Assembly (NCBI RefSeq): GCF_000788395.1
Contig: NZ_CP009888.1
Location: forward strand, 2,500,001-2,564,000
Length of the DNA: 64,000 bases
DNA from: Pseudoalteromonas piratica
GTDB taxonomy: Bacteria; Pseudomonadota; Gammaproteobacteria; Enterobacterales; Alteromonadaceae
Direction of reading: 5' to 3'
Under the pieces are notes generated by a model. The model did not search any database and had not been told where the DNA came from. It was given only the letters and a program-made list of their open reading frames with translations. The translations under genes were made by a program, and so were the position numbers. This document shows positions 44,511-52,832 of this stretch, piece by piece (position 1 is the first letter of the stretch; each line of letters opens with the position of its first letter).

Positions 44511-45758
44511 ATGATCCCACCGAAAAGAATTTTGACCACTTTAGTGGACAATTGGTCATTGATAGAAGCCTTAATTAAACGTTTCGACTTCAGTGATTTT
44601 AGCTTCCAAGATGCCCAAAGCTTGCTAAAAATATTAGACCCCAAGCTTTCATCTGAAGCCGTATTTAAACAAATAAACAAGCTAATCCAGTTAGAGATTA
44701 TTATTCCACTTGCTAAATCGTCTCAACTTGAGATTAACCGAGCAATTGCCGATTTTTCGCAATTTTTATTGCAAGAAGAAAGTCTAGGCCTCGTTGGTGA
44801 AATTCATGTTTTGGTAGATGATTTAGCCCGCTTAAACCAGCGTTTATCAAACGCTGGCTTTAACGATGACGAAATGGAAATTAAACGAAATGCCCGCATT
44901 ATGGATGAGCGCGTGCGTAAAATTGTTAAATTATTCCAACATAATCAAAACGCTATTTTTAACCTTGTCGAACAAGCTAAATCTAACGATTCTAATTTAA
45001 CGCTGGCAAAACGCTATAAAGCAGTCATTGAAGCATTTGATGAATACATTGAGCCAATGCTCAATATGGTGGATATTGGCGGCGAGTTTAAATTGTGTTT
45101 TGAGCAAATTGAAGCCTCACTGAGTGACTTAATTTTGCACTTTACCACCCTTGGCAAATTTAAACATGAGAAACGCCAGCTAGAGCAACTACGCAGCCGT
45201 ATTTTAGATATGTACCTTATTGGTCAGCAGTCTCTCACCAAAAGTGCCGATGTATTATTGCCACTGCGTGAAGAATTGCGCCGCAATACGCAACTAACCA
45301 AACAGACCTCAGAGGTACTTGCGCTTATTCGTAAACAAGGGGTGGATAAAATCCTTGGCGAATTTATGCCGTACTTTAGCTCAGAGGCGCAGCGATTGTC
45401 GCTTGGGTCTAATAACCAAATCACTGCGTATATGGCTGAGCTTGCTGAATTTGAACACGACGAGTACGAATTACCAGATATCAGCGCGGTAAATCAGTAC
45501 ACTGCACCTAATATTCCTGATTACAATCAAGTAAAACAACGCTTTACCCAAGCTAAACGCAGCAAAAAAGCGTCTATTATGGATTTCTTAACGACCACCT
45601 ATGATGAATTAGAAACTGACGAGTTGTTATACCTTTACCAAAAGCTAGCAAGCGATAACACGCTCGCTATTTCACACGGCGAGCAAGTAACCATTCAAAA
45701 TGGCAATAAACAACTTACGCTCAAGCCGTATCTCGCACGTTCAGTTTCATCGGATTAA
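44511..45758 (+). CDS. mksF: MukF-like kleisin subunit of a condensin (MksF)
   Basis: A 415-aa, mostly helical protein: an N-terminal winged-helix region (about 1-75), a long helical middle (about 95-290, with repeated basic/acidic heptads such as RNARIMDERVRKIVKLF) and a C-terminal winged-helix end. Kleisins have little sequence signature; the call rests on position ahead of a small MksE-like gene and an SMC gene in one operon. It closes the SMC ring and takes part in chromosome organisation. The MksE gene starts 5 bp after its stop. Confidence 0.78.
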   Translation: MIPPKRILTTLVDNWSLIEALIKRFDFSDFSFQDAQSLLKILDPKLSSEAVFKQINKLIQLEIIIPLAKSSQLEINRAIADFSQFLLQEESLGLVGEIHVLVDDLARLNQRLSNAGFNDDEMEIKRNARIMDERVRKIVKLFQHNQNAIFNLVEQAKSNDSNLTLAKRYKAVIEAFDEYIEPMLNMVDIGGEFKLCFEQIEASLSDLILHFTTLGKFKHEKRQLEQLRSRILDMYLIGQQSLTKSADVLLPLREELRRNTQLTKQTSEVLALIRKQGVDKILGEFMPYFSSEAQRLSLGSNNQITAYMAELAEFEHDEYELPDISAVNQYTAPNIPDYNQVKQRFTQAKRSKKASIMDFLTTTYDELETDELLYLYQKLASDNTLAISHGEQVTIQNGNKQLTLKPYLARSVSSD

Positions 45759-45763
45759 TTTTT

Positions 45764-46315
45764 ATGTCTCAAATCGATTTATCATTGCTTTCAGAGCTTA
45801 AAGCAATCAATAAAAAACTGGTGTCTGGCTACCATATTTGCGAGCAAGACAGCCAACTCTTTCAACAACTTGACCAAGAGTTTGATGCCTATGAAGCACT
45901 TTTTGCGGCACTTGGCCAAACCCTTGTTCACGACGCTCGCGGTTTTTATTACCTGCAAGTGGATGAGGGCACCCCGAATATGGGTAAAATCTCGCGCTCA
46001 TTCGCCCTTACCATTTATGTGTTGATTGAACACTACGCCAACCTCGGTAAAGATCCACTAGTTGCCCTGTTCGATAGCGATATCGACCTTGAACTGATGA
46101 TGACCTTAGTGCAAAACAACAAGCACTTATTTGATCAGCTAGAGATCTTTTCGGGTAGCGATATGCGCCGCGATGTGTTTTTACGTATGGTTAGACTGGG
46201 TGTTGCCCGCGAAACTGAACTGGGTTTTCGTATTCTTGCCTCAGCACACCGCTATTTAGATGCGCTCAACGACATTAGCAATTTTCAAAGTCACATGGAC
46301 GAGGAGCAAGTGTAA
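45764..46315 (+). CDS. mksE: MukE-like accessory subunit (MksE)
   Basis: A 183-aa protein of the size and position of MksE. VDEGTPNMGKISRSFALTIYVLIEHYANLGKDP fits the winged-helix part of MukE-type proteins (kite subunit). It binds the kleisin. Its stop overlaps the start of the SMC gene by one base (TAATG), so the two are coupled. Confidence 0.8.
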   Translation: MSQIDLSLLSELKAINKKLVSGYHICEQDSQLFQQLDQEFDAYEALFAALGQTLVHDARGFYYLQVDEGTPNMGKISRSFALTIYVLIEHYANLGKDPLVALFDSDIDLELMMTLVQNNKHLFDQLEIFSGSDMRRDVFLRMVRLGVARETELGFRILASAHRYLDALNDISNFQSHMDEEQV

Positions 46316-49113
46316 TGACTGAATTATATGGATTAACCAAACTTGCCCTATTAAATACTGCAGGTTACGCAAAATGCGTGATCCCTCTCAACAAAAGTAG
46401 CTCTATTTGTGCACCGAATAACACAGGTAAAAGCTCGGTTATCAACGCATTACAGTTTCCACTGATTAACGATTTACGTTTAACCGAATGGGACGGACAC
46501 GACCTCGACGAAACCCGTAAATTCTATTTCGCGTCTGATCAATCGTATATTCTACTAGAAGCAGAGCTCCCCCATGGCCCAGTAGTCATTGGTGTAGCTG
46601 GCCTTGGTAAAGTAGCCGGTTATGGCTATCAGTATTTTTGCTACCACGGTAAATTAGATTTAGCCGACTACACGCAAAACAAACGTATTTTAAAATACAC
46701 TCAGCTATTTAAAGAGTTAGGTGAAAAAGGTTACGCCCCGTATGAGCTTAAAGCACAAGAACTAAATGCCCTTCTGACGGGTGGCGCAACACCGTTTGAT
46801 AGTGTGCTTAACCTTAAAATGATCCCGCTGAATCATGCCCATGACGCACCGATTTATAAAGAGATTTTCCGCCGAATTCTTAACTTACATAAACTTGGCG
46901 CGCAAGATGTAAAACGCTTTATGTTAAAAGTGTTTGAGCGTCATATGTCAAACGCCAAGGTGGACTTTTACGATGTGTGGCAACGTGCCTTTGAAAAAGT
47001 AAATCGTGCAAAAATAGAATTAAAAGCGCTTGAACAAAACGGCGAAGCCATCACCGCGCTTGAAAGCATGTTAGAGCATCAAAGTGCACTAAAAGGCAAA
47101 CTTGCGGCTTTTGCACCAAAAATTGATAAAGCCTTAATTGATTACAGCGATTTTAACGACAACAAACTAGTTGAAATCACCGAACAGCTTGAAGGCATTG
47201 AAAGTGAGAAAGTCGAGTTTGAACAGCGCCAAAGCTTGTATGTCGGACAACTTCGTGAAATAGAGCGTAAACGCACCCAACTCGATGCCTGGTTTAGTGA
47301 ATTTTCAACCCTTAAAAGTGAGTTTGAGCTGGTTAACGAAGCGCAGTTAAAAGCAGAGCTTTCGCAAGTAAAAAAAGAATACGATGCGCTCTCACATACG
47401 CTTGCCAGTGCCGAGGGGCAATCACTTGTTACCCTAGATTTCCGCATTAAAGATGCTACCAAGCAAATTAAAAGCTTAAAACAGCAGCTTAAAAACCTTG
47501 AGTACAACTTGTTCACTCGCATGCGCGAAGACTTATCACTGAAAGAAGTAGAAGATATTTCGTGCCTGCTTAATCACGATATTATGACCATGGCAACGAC
47601 GGGTAAAAGCGACATCACCATTCATGATGAAACGGCATTTAGTGAACTGCTTGATTTAATTTCCCGCTCAATTGAGGGTAATGTCGCAAAATTGCCGGGC
47701 ATTGATATTCCATTAAAGGGTTTAAACGCACTTAAAATGCAATCGGGCGATGACAAAGAAACCATTAAAGCGCAAATTAATGCATTTGAAACATCACTGA
47801 AAGAATTACTGGCACAAAAAGAAGTTGCCGTTGATTTAGAAGGCAAAAAGCAAGAAAAAGAAACCCTTTACCAAACAGTCATGTCGCACGAAGCCGCGCT
47901 TAGCCAGTATGCTAAATACACCACTATGCTTGCCTCAATTGAAGCGCAAGAGTTATTACTGTCACAGCTTGAAAGCGAACAAGATGAGGTAGAAGGGTTA
48001 CTCAGTGAAGTGCAAAACGCCGTTGCCACCATTGCCGACAGACGCTCAATTATTAAAGCTAACCGCGATATGCTGGCGCGCCAAAGTGCCCGTTTAGCAC
48101 AAGTGAAATCAGAACGTATTGATCATACCCTTGATTTTTACTCAGGTAAGTCAACGCCCTACCCAATTGATATCACCATTGATTTTGATAACTTGGCCGA
48201 TTTAATTCATGGCTTTAACAAAGACTGTCATGAGCTTAGAAATTTTGCGGTTAACGTATCAAACACCTACCTGCATATTTACAACGCAGGCCTGACAAAA
48301 TTTGATGGCGAAACCGACGAATACCTAAAGTATCAAAAAGTGATTAATGCATATCATAATCTTGATAACGAACAACAAGCGGTAGAACGCCAAGCGCGTG
48401 TGGCATTGACTGAAGTAGCTGCCACCATTAAAGGGCTACGCGAAGATTTAGATCGTCTTCGCCGTGAAATGAACAGCTTTAATAGCGGCATTAGCCAGCA
48501 CCGTATTTCAAACTTAAAGAGCTTTAAAATTGAAGTACTGCCGCGCAAACAGCTTATTGAAAGTATTGATACCATTATCGCTACCTCAAATAAGCTTGAT
48601 AACGGCGACACGCTCGATTTACTTAGCCAACAAGCGTTTGATGAAAAAGAGATTAATCGCGCAAAAGATCATTTAATTGAGCTTGCCACCGGCAATGGCG
48701 GTTTAACCTTAAGTGATTTATTTGATATTCGCTTTGTCGTGGTCAACCGCGCAGGCGAGCAAGATACCTTTGATAAAATTGATTCTGCTGGTTCAAACGG
48801 TACCCGTATCACCATTAAGCTACTGTGCGGCATGTTATTTATTCGCTACTTATTAGCAGATAAAGAACAAAGCAAATACCGTATTCCTATCTACATTGAT
48901 GAAGCGGCTGATATCGACCCGCAAAACCAGCAAGCGATTATTGAAACCGCCTACAGTTTTGGTTTTGTCCCGTTATTTGCTTCGGTTAAACCGCAGGTCA
49001 GCTGTGAATACATCGTCCCTATTCGCACGGTAAGTGATGGTAAACAAAACTGGGTGGATGAAAACGACTGGATTGCAGTAAGCGATACTGAAAGTGATTT
49101 AGTAGCAAGCTAA
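46315..49113 (+). CDS. mksB: MukB-like SMC ATPase (MksB)
   Basis: A 932-aa SMC protein, shorter than MukB. Walker A APNNTGKSS (33-41) lies in the N-terminal head. A long coiled coil (about 230-790) folds back, and the C-terminal head has the signature region SAGSNGTRITIKLLCG and Walker B IYIDEAAD (D862, E863). It drives DNA loop extrusion or compaction with MksF and MksE. No topoisomerase-VI-like nuclease gene (JetD/MksG) follows, so this is a chromosome-maintenance MksBEF rather than a Wadjet defence system. A terminator follows at 49136-49164. Confidence 0.9.
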   Translation: MTELYGLTKLALLNTAGYAKCVIPLNKSSSICAPNNTGKSSVINALQFPLINDLRLTEWDGHDLDETRKFYFASDQSYILLEAELPHGPVVIGVAGLGKVAGYGYQYFCYHGKLDLADYTQNKRILKYTQLFKELGEKGYAPYELKAQELNALLTGGATPFDSVLNLKMIPLNHAHDAPIYKEIFRRILNLHKLGAQDVKRFMLKVFERHMSNAKVDFYDVWQRAFEKVNRAKIELKALEQNGEAITALESMLEHQSALKGKLAAFAPKIDKALIDYSDFNDNKLVEITEQLEGIESEKVEFEQRQSLYVGQLREIERKRTQLDAWFSEFSTLKSEFELVNEAQLKAELSQVKKEYDALSHTLASAEGQSLVTLDFRIKDATKQIKSLKQQLKNLEYNLFTRMREDLSLKEVEDISCLLNHDIMTMATTGKSDITIHDETAFSELLDLISRSIEGNVAKLPGIDIPLKGLNALKMQSGDDKETIKAQINAFETSLKELLAQKEVAVDLEGKKQEKETLYQTVMSHEAALSQYAKYTTMLASIEAQELLLSQLESEQDEVEGLLSEVQNAVATIADRRSIIKANRDMLARQSARLAQVKSERIDHTLDFYSGKSTPYPIDITIDFDNLADLIHGFNKDCHELRNFAVNVSNTYLHIYNAGLTKFDGETDEYLKYQKVINAYHNLDNEQQAVERQARVALTEVAATIKGLREDLDRLRREMNSFNSGISQHRISNLKSFKIEVLPRKQLIESIDTIIATSNKLDNGDTLDLLSQQAFDEKEINRAKDHLIELATGNGGLTLSDLFDIRFVVVNRAGEQDTFDKIDSAGSNGTRITIKLLCGMLFIRYLLADKEQSKYRIPIYIDEAADIDPQNQQAIIETAYSFGFVPLFASVKPQVSCEYIVPIRTVSDGKQNWVDENDWIAVSDTESDLVAS

Positions 49114-49135
49114 TTCAGCACAGCGCAAATTAATT

Positions 49136-49164
49136 AAAAGCGGCACAAAATAAGTGCCGCTTTT
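49136..49164 (+). terminator. rho-independent terminator after mksB
   Basis: AAAAGCGGCAC (49136-49146) pairs with GTGCCGCTTTT (49154-49164) around a 7-base loop, followed by a T. Confidence 0.88.
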
Positions 49165-49235
49165 TGCTATAAATTGTTGAGTTCTTCACAGTTCTTGCGT
49201 ATTTTGGTCACAATTTTGTTGTAAAACCATTGATT

Positions 49236-49868
49236 ATGTTTAATACACTTCTGCCTTTTATTTTTATTTCGGCATACAGTCACATTTACTTTGATAGTTT
49301 AAAAAAAGATGCGTTGTGTTACTTTTTTAAGCCATTAACCACCATTTTGATCATTTGCCTTGCGTATATGCAAACTAACACCTTTACACCAGTACACTAT
49401 TGGGTATTTGGCGGGTTAGTCTTTTCATTACTTGGCGACATATTCTTAATGCTGAAAAAAGATTATTTTCTGCAAGGACTTATCGCGTTTTTTATCGCGC
49501 ATGTTGCCTATGTGATTGCCTTTACCGACACCGAGGGGTTTGAGTTTAATGGTTGGCTACTGATATTTTTATTAGTGTATGCAGGCGTACTCATTGCTGT
49601 GTTAAACAAACATTTAGGCAAGTTGCGTATTCCAGTATATGCCTATGCCACGGCACTCACACTAATGGTGCTGACAAGTTACAACTTCTTCCAACTTTCT
49701 TGGCACTATATGAGCTTATACGCCTTTGTTGGCGCGCTGTTTTTTATGGTGTCGGATTCTATATTAGCGTATCGACGCTTTGTTAAAGAGTATGTGTGGA
49801 GTCAACCCGCTATCTTGGCAACCTATTACATCGCACAAAGTATGATTGCGCTTAGTTTAACCAACTAA
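49236..49868 (+). CDS. YhhN-family membrane protein (lysoplasmalogenase-like)
   Basis: A 210-aa protein with about 8 membrane spans and the YhhN/TMEM86 core: FKPLTTILII, GLVFSLLGDIFLM (conserved GDxxL) and FFMVSDSILAYRRF (conserved SDxxL). Animal members are lysoplasmalogenases that hydrolyse the vinyl-ether bond; the bacterial role is less clear. The ATG at 49236 is chosen over a TTG two codons upstream. It follows the mksB terminator and so has its own promoter. Confidence 0.85.
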   Translation: MFNTLLPFIFISAYSHIYFDSLKKDALCYFFKPLTTILIICLAYMQTNTFTPVHYWVFGGLVFSLLGDIFLMLKKDYFLQGLIAFFIAHVAYVIAFTDTEGFEFNGWLLIFLLVYAGVLIAVLNKHLGKLRIPVYAYATALTLMVLTSYNFFQLSWHYMSLYAFVGALFFMVSDSILAYRRFVKEYVWSQPAILATYYIAQSMIALSLTN

Positions 49869-49915
49869 CCATTTGACAGTTAGCTGAAACACACGTTTAA
49901 AACAAGGACAGTAAA

Positions 49916-50950
49916 ATGAATGCCGTATTTTGCTTCGATGGCACCTGCAATGAACCCAGTGATGTGGATGACGTTTTTTATAATAGTAGTATCAGTAATA
50001 TATTAAAAACGCACATTTTTTGTGGCGGGGATTTAATCAATGCGAGCCATGCCTTTGAGCAGCAGAAAAGTTTTTATTATGCCGGCATAGGGACTTACGG
50101 CAACTGGTTAAGCCAAGTATTTAATTCAATGTTTGCGCCTGAATACGCCGATTTAGAGTCCATTTACAACCAAGCTTATAATGATTACCTCACCCTTACA
50201 GGTGATGATCATATTTTTATTTTTGGTTTTAGTCGCGGCGCAGCGATTGCAAGGCGTTTTGCCAGCAAGCTGACTGAGCAAGGTCGTAAAATCACTTTTT
50301 TAGGTGTATACGACACTGTTGCCTCTATTGGTATGCCCGATTTAAATGCAAATACACAGCCTGTTAGTGATGTGGTATTTGAAAACAGTAGTGTTAGCCC
50401 GCTGATACAACAAGCAGTTCATTTGGTGGCGATTGATGAACGTCGTATTGCTTTTCAACCTTTATTGATGGCGCCAGGTGCCAATGTAAAAGAAGTGTGG
50501 TTTGCAGGTGTACACTCGGATATTGGTGGTGGCTTTTGGCACGATGGCCTGGCCGATATTTGTTTAAGCTTTATGCTTAATGAAGCAAAGCGCTTTGGCT
50601 TACAAGTGCTTGAGCTTCATCAAGTTGACTATTCTAAACTTAGTGAAAACAATATTTCCATCGGCTCTGACGACATTGCCATTTTCCCGCAAATTGATGC
50701 CCCGCTTCACCAAAAAGAACGCACCGGCTTTATGTCATCGAAGACATTAAACACACGTCAAGTGCGCGTAGACTGTTTTGAAGATTGCATGCCGCTGATT
50801 CACTACAGTGTGGTTGAACGCTTTATTAGTATTGCCGATTACCGACCAATTGCACTTCGCAACAAGCCATTTCAGCTGTTATTACCCAATGGAGAACGCA
50901 GTGGCATGATTTTTGGTATAGAAGGAATGAGGGAATATTCGGTTTTATAG
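49916..50950 (+). CDS. DUF2235 alpha/beta-hydrolase
   Basis: A 344-aa hydrolase. FCFDGTCNEPSD at the start is the DUF2235 signature (FxDGTxN). The nucleophile S106 is in GFSRGAAIARRF, the acid D is in GVYDTVASI and the histidine is H200 in GVHSDIGGG, all as in Tle1-type phospholipases and related proteins. No signal peptide or T6SS gene is present, so it is likely cytoplasmic or a housekeeping member. Substrate unknown. ATG with AAGGA upstream. Confidence 0.9.
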   Translation: MNAVFCFDGTCNEPSDVDDVFYNSSISNILKTHIFCGGDLINASHAFEQQKSFYYAGIGTYGNWLSQVFNSMFAPEYADLESIYNQAYNDYLTLTGDDHIFIFGFSRGAAIARRFASKLTEQGRKITFLGVYDTVASIGMPDLNANTQPVSDVVFENSSVSPLIQQAVHLVAIDERRIAFQPLLMAPGANVKEVWFAGVHSDIGGGFWHDGLADICLSFMLNEAKRFGLQVLELHQVDYSKLSENNISIGSDDIAIFPQIDAPLHQKERTGFMSSKTLNTRQVRVDCFEDCMPLIHYSVVERFISIADYRPIALRNKPFQLLLPNGERSGMIFGIEGMREYSVL

Positions 50951-51266
50951 TTTAAAACTAGAGTAAAGCTTGCTTCCATGCGGGTATCTTGCGCCATCCA
51001 TGGCGCCCTCGTTCATTCTTTTTAAACGGCCAAAAAGAACGAACCAAGAAAAAGCCGACCCAAAATCAAACTAATTCTTCAAACAAAATTTAAATGTGAA
51101 CATAACGCCATGAATCGGCATCCATGCCTCAGCATGGCTCGCTCGACCGCTTCGCTCCCTGTCTCGCATTATTCATTTAAATCTTGTTTTCAGGTTTGAT
51201 TAAGGGGTGAAGAAGTGAATCTAAATACCTTCTTCTAAAGGCTGTTCAGTGCCAGAAGCTGTCATT
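50951..51266. other. non-coding patch after the DUF2235 gene
   Basis: 316 bp without a credible gene. It holds an inverted stretch around GCGCCATCCATGGCGC near 50992-51007 and most of one 150-bp repeat copy (51063-51213). The rest shows no signal I can name. Confidence 0.6.
51063..51213 (+). repeat. about 150-bp inverted repeat, left copy
   Basis: This stretch is nearly the reverse complement of 52321-52473, with some 10 or so differences by eye. Within it CCATGC-CTCA-GCATGG forms a small hairpin, and AAATCAAACTAA and CAGGTTTGATT lie at its two ends. No transposase frame lies inside. The two copies flank 1.1 kb containing the integron-type cassette. Confidence 0.85.
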
Positions 51267-51370
51267 CGTAACGCCACAATATGGGGCGTATAAATGCTTG
51301 GCTAAAATTTGCGACGAAGGAGCGTAAGCCAAGCGTTTTACGTCATTTTTAATGCGTTTGTTATATGCAC
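51267..51370 (-). other. attC-like site of a lone integron-type gene cassette
   Basis: Read on the minus strand it begins GTGCATATAAC, followed by AAACGC, holds an imperfect stem (GCTTGGCT with AGCCAAGC) and ends GGCGTTACG. The 11 bp at its start are the exact reverse complement of the 11 bp at the upstream cassette edge (51737-51747), as required when a circular cassette inserts between G and TT of a core site. The other end (GTTACGA) is a poor core, suggesting insertion at a secondary site. Confidence 0.6.
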
Positions 51371-51372
51371 AA

Positions 51373-51717
51373 TTACATATTAGGTTCGCAATATTTAAGC
51401 CTTGGTTTCGGGTTAAAATAAACTAAGAAATTATTGGAGTCATCGTCTAAATATACTCTTAATATCTGCTCTCTACCCCAAGCCTGAAATGCAATGCTCG
51501 TAACTTGTTCTTTGTAAATATGAAATACTAATTCCGCACCCTGAAAAAGCTTCACACTTACTGAGTTATTACCAAACGGTGAATGAGTAAATATTAATTT
51601 TTCACCCGTGCCATAATCCATTAGGAACGAAAACTGTCCTTCATCATGGTCATATTCACTAGAATAACCAAAGCCTCTTTCAAAAAACTCTAGTTCTTCT
51701 GGAAATTCATAGGTCAA
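51373..51717 (-). CDS. 114-aa protein of unknown function in an integron-type cassette
   Basis: A small acidic soluble protein, beta-rich, with many aromatics (FPEELEFFERGFGYSSEYDHDE). I do not recognise it; such small acidic products are often immunity or antitoxin-like, but nothing here proves it. It fills a cassette of about 380 bp, one frame with an attC-like site right after its stop. GGAG lies about 8 bases ahead of the ATG. No integrase gene (intI) lies in the window. Confidence 0.6.
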   Translation of the reverse strand: MTYEFPEELEFFERGFGYSSEYDHDEGQFSFLMDYGTGEKLIFTHSPFGNNSVSVKLFQGAELVFHIYKEQVTSIAFQAWGREQILRVYLDDDSNNFLVYFNPKPRLKYCEPNM

Positions 51718-52320
51718 TTTTTACTCCTGACTTCAAGTGCATATAACGCTTATTATCGAGAATGCCGGATATGTAATTTTCAGACATTACCTAAAATTTG
51801 ATAAGAATAATAATAAGCAATTGATTAATATTAATAAATTAAATTTTAAAGGGCGCTAACGTATTTAATTTTCGAAAAGAAAGCGAGACCTGTCTTATCG
51901 AGCCCTTAGTTGTGTCCTATTAAATACGAAATAGCTTTAAAAATCTAATTACTAATCAATACGTTGAATTTTATGGGCTAGGTAAAGCGAGAATTAATAA
52001 ATCTATTTAATAGGAAGTAAAATCACATTTTTGATTGGTCAGCTATTATACCTGTGCAAATACACATGCTTTTCAGGTATTCAACGAAATCAAAAAATAA
52101 CATAGGTATGTTCTTTTGAAATCATAATTGTGAACGGCTGTTCCTCGCTCTTAGCTGCCTTAGAGCGACTAATCATGTTATGGACCTGAATTATTAATTC
52201 ATCCATGAAGCTTGGTTCCATCGGTCACCTCGATAATCGCTCCTGCATTATTCTAATGCCCTACGTCCATGCAGGTCACACACCTCACTTCCTCAAGCTG
52301 CGAAGCGTTGCTTCGGTCTT
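51718..52320. other. AT-rich non-coding patch between the cassette and the right repeat copy
   Basis: No gene can be supported. It holds the cassette boundary (51737-51747). About 51850-51940 there is an imperfect inverted pair, CGTATTTAAT with ATTAAATACG, plus AGGGC with GCCCT, that could be a decayed attC. The rest is AT-rich and looks like remnant DNA. Confidence 0.5.
51737..51747 (-). other. upstream edge of the integron-type cassette
   Basis: On the minus strand the sequence is AAGCG then TTATATGCAC. GTTATATGCAC is the exact complement of the attC-like start at 51360-51370, marking the cassette's 5' end. Confidence 0.55.
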
Positions 52321-52473
52321 TCGTCACCCCTTCAATCAAACCTGAAAGCAAAATTTAAATGAATAATGCGAGACAGGGAGCGAAGCGGTCGAGCAAGCCA
52401 TGCTGAGGCATGGATACCGATTCATGGCGTTTATGTTCAGATTTAAATTCTGTTTGAAGAGTTAGTTTGATTT
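52321..52473 (-). repeat. about 150-bp inverted repeat, right copy
   Basis: Reverse-complement copy of 51063-51213. It carries the same hairpin (CCATGC, CTCA, GCATGG on the minus strand). A chance frame of 92 codons crosses it but has no homology to a known protein that I can see. Confidence 0.85.
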
Positions 52474-52492
52474 AGAGGCGCCGAGGAATTCC

Positions 52493-52519
52493 AAAGGGGG
52501 GCTGGCGTTAGCCCCCTTT
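52493..52519. other. GC-rich hairpin
   Basis: AAAGGGGGGCT (52493-52503) pairs with AGCCCCCTTT (52510-52519), one base bulged, followed by a T. It stands beside the right repeat copy in an otherwise AT-rich area and may be a terminator or part of the repeat unit. Confidence 0.5.
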
Positions 52520-52832
52520 TGGCTGCGGTCGCCAGCGCGACAAATATACGGTAAATAGAACTCAGTTGCTGAGAGAAAATGTCATTCCTCATTTCAGCGT
52601 TCATTAAAATGATTTGAAACCAATTCACGTAGCATTCTAATTGTCCTAACAGGCAAAAGTTAATCCAATTAGTTAATACAAGAGAACACTTCGCCAGTGC
52701 GACAATCCCCCTTTCCACCACCGCAAAAGTTACAACCCTACTCGCTAACTAATACCAATAAAGATCAAGATCAAAAACCCCAACTTATCCCTTGGAAATA
52801 CCCTTTCAATCTTCTAGTATAATTACCTAACC

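Noticed and set aside
47142..47522. 126-residue frame antisense to mksB
   Set aside because: It mirrors the coiled-coil codons of mksB and has no support.
44511..49113. Wadjet (JetABCD) anti-plasmid system
   Set aside because: No JetD/topoisomerase-VI-like gene follows; the next gene encodes a YhhN membrane protein.
52443..52721. 92-residue frame across the right repeat copy
   Set aside because: It spans a hairpin and a repeat, starts without a ribosome-binding site and resembles no protein I know.
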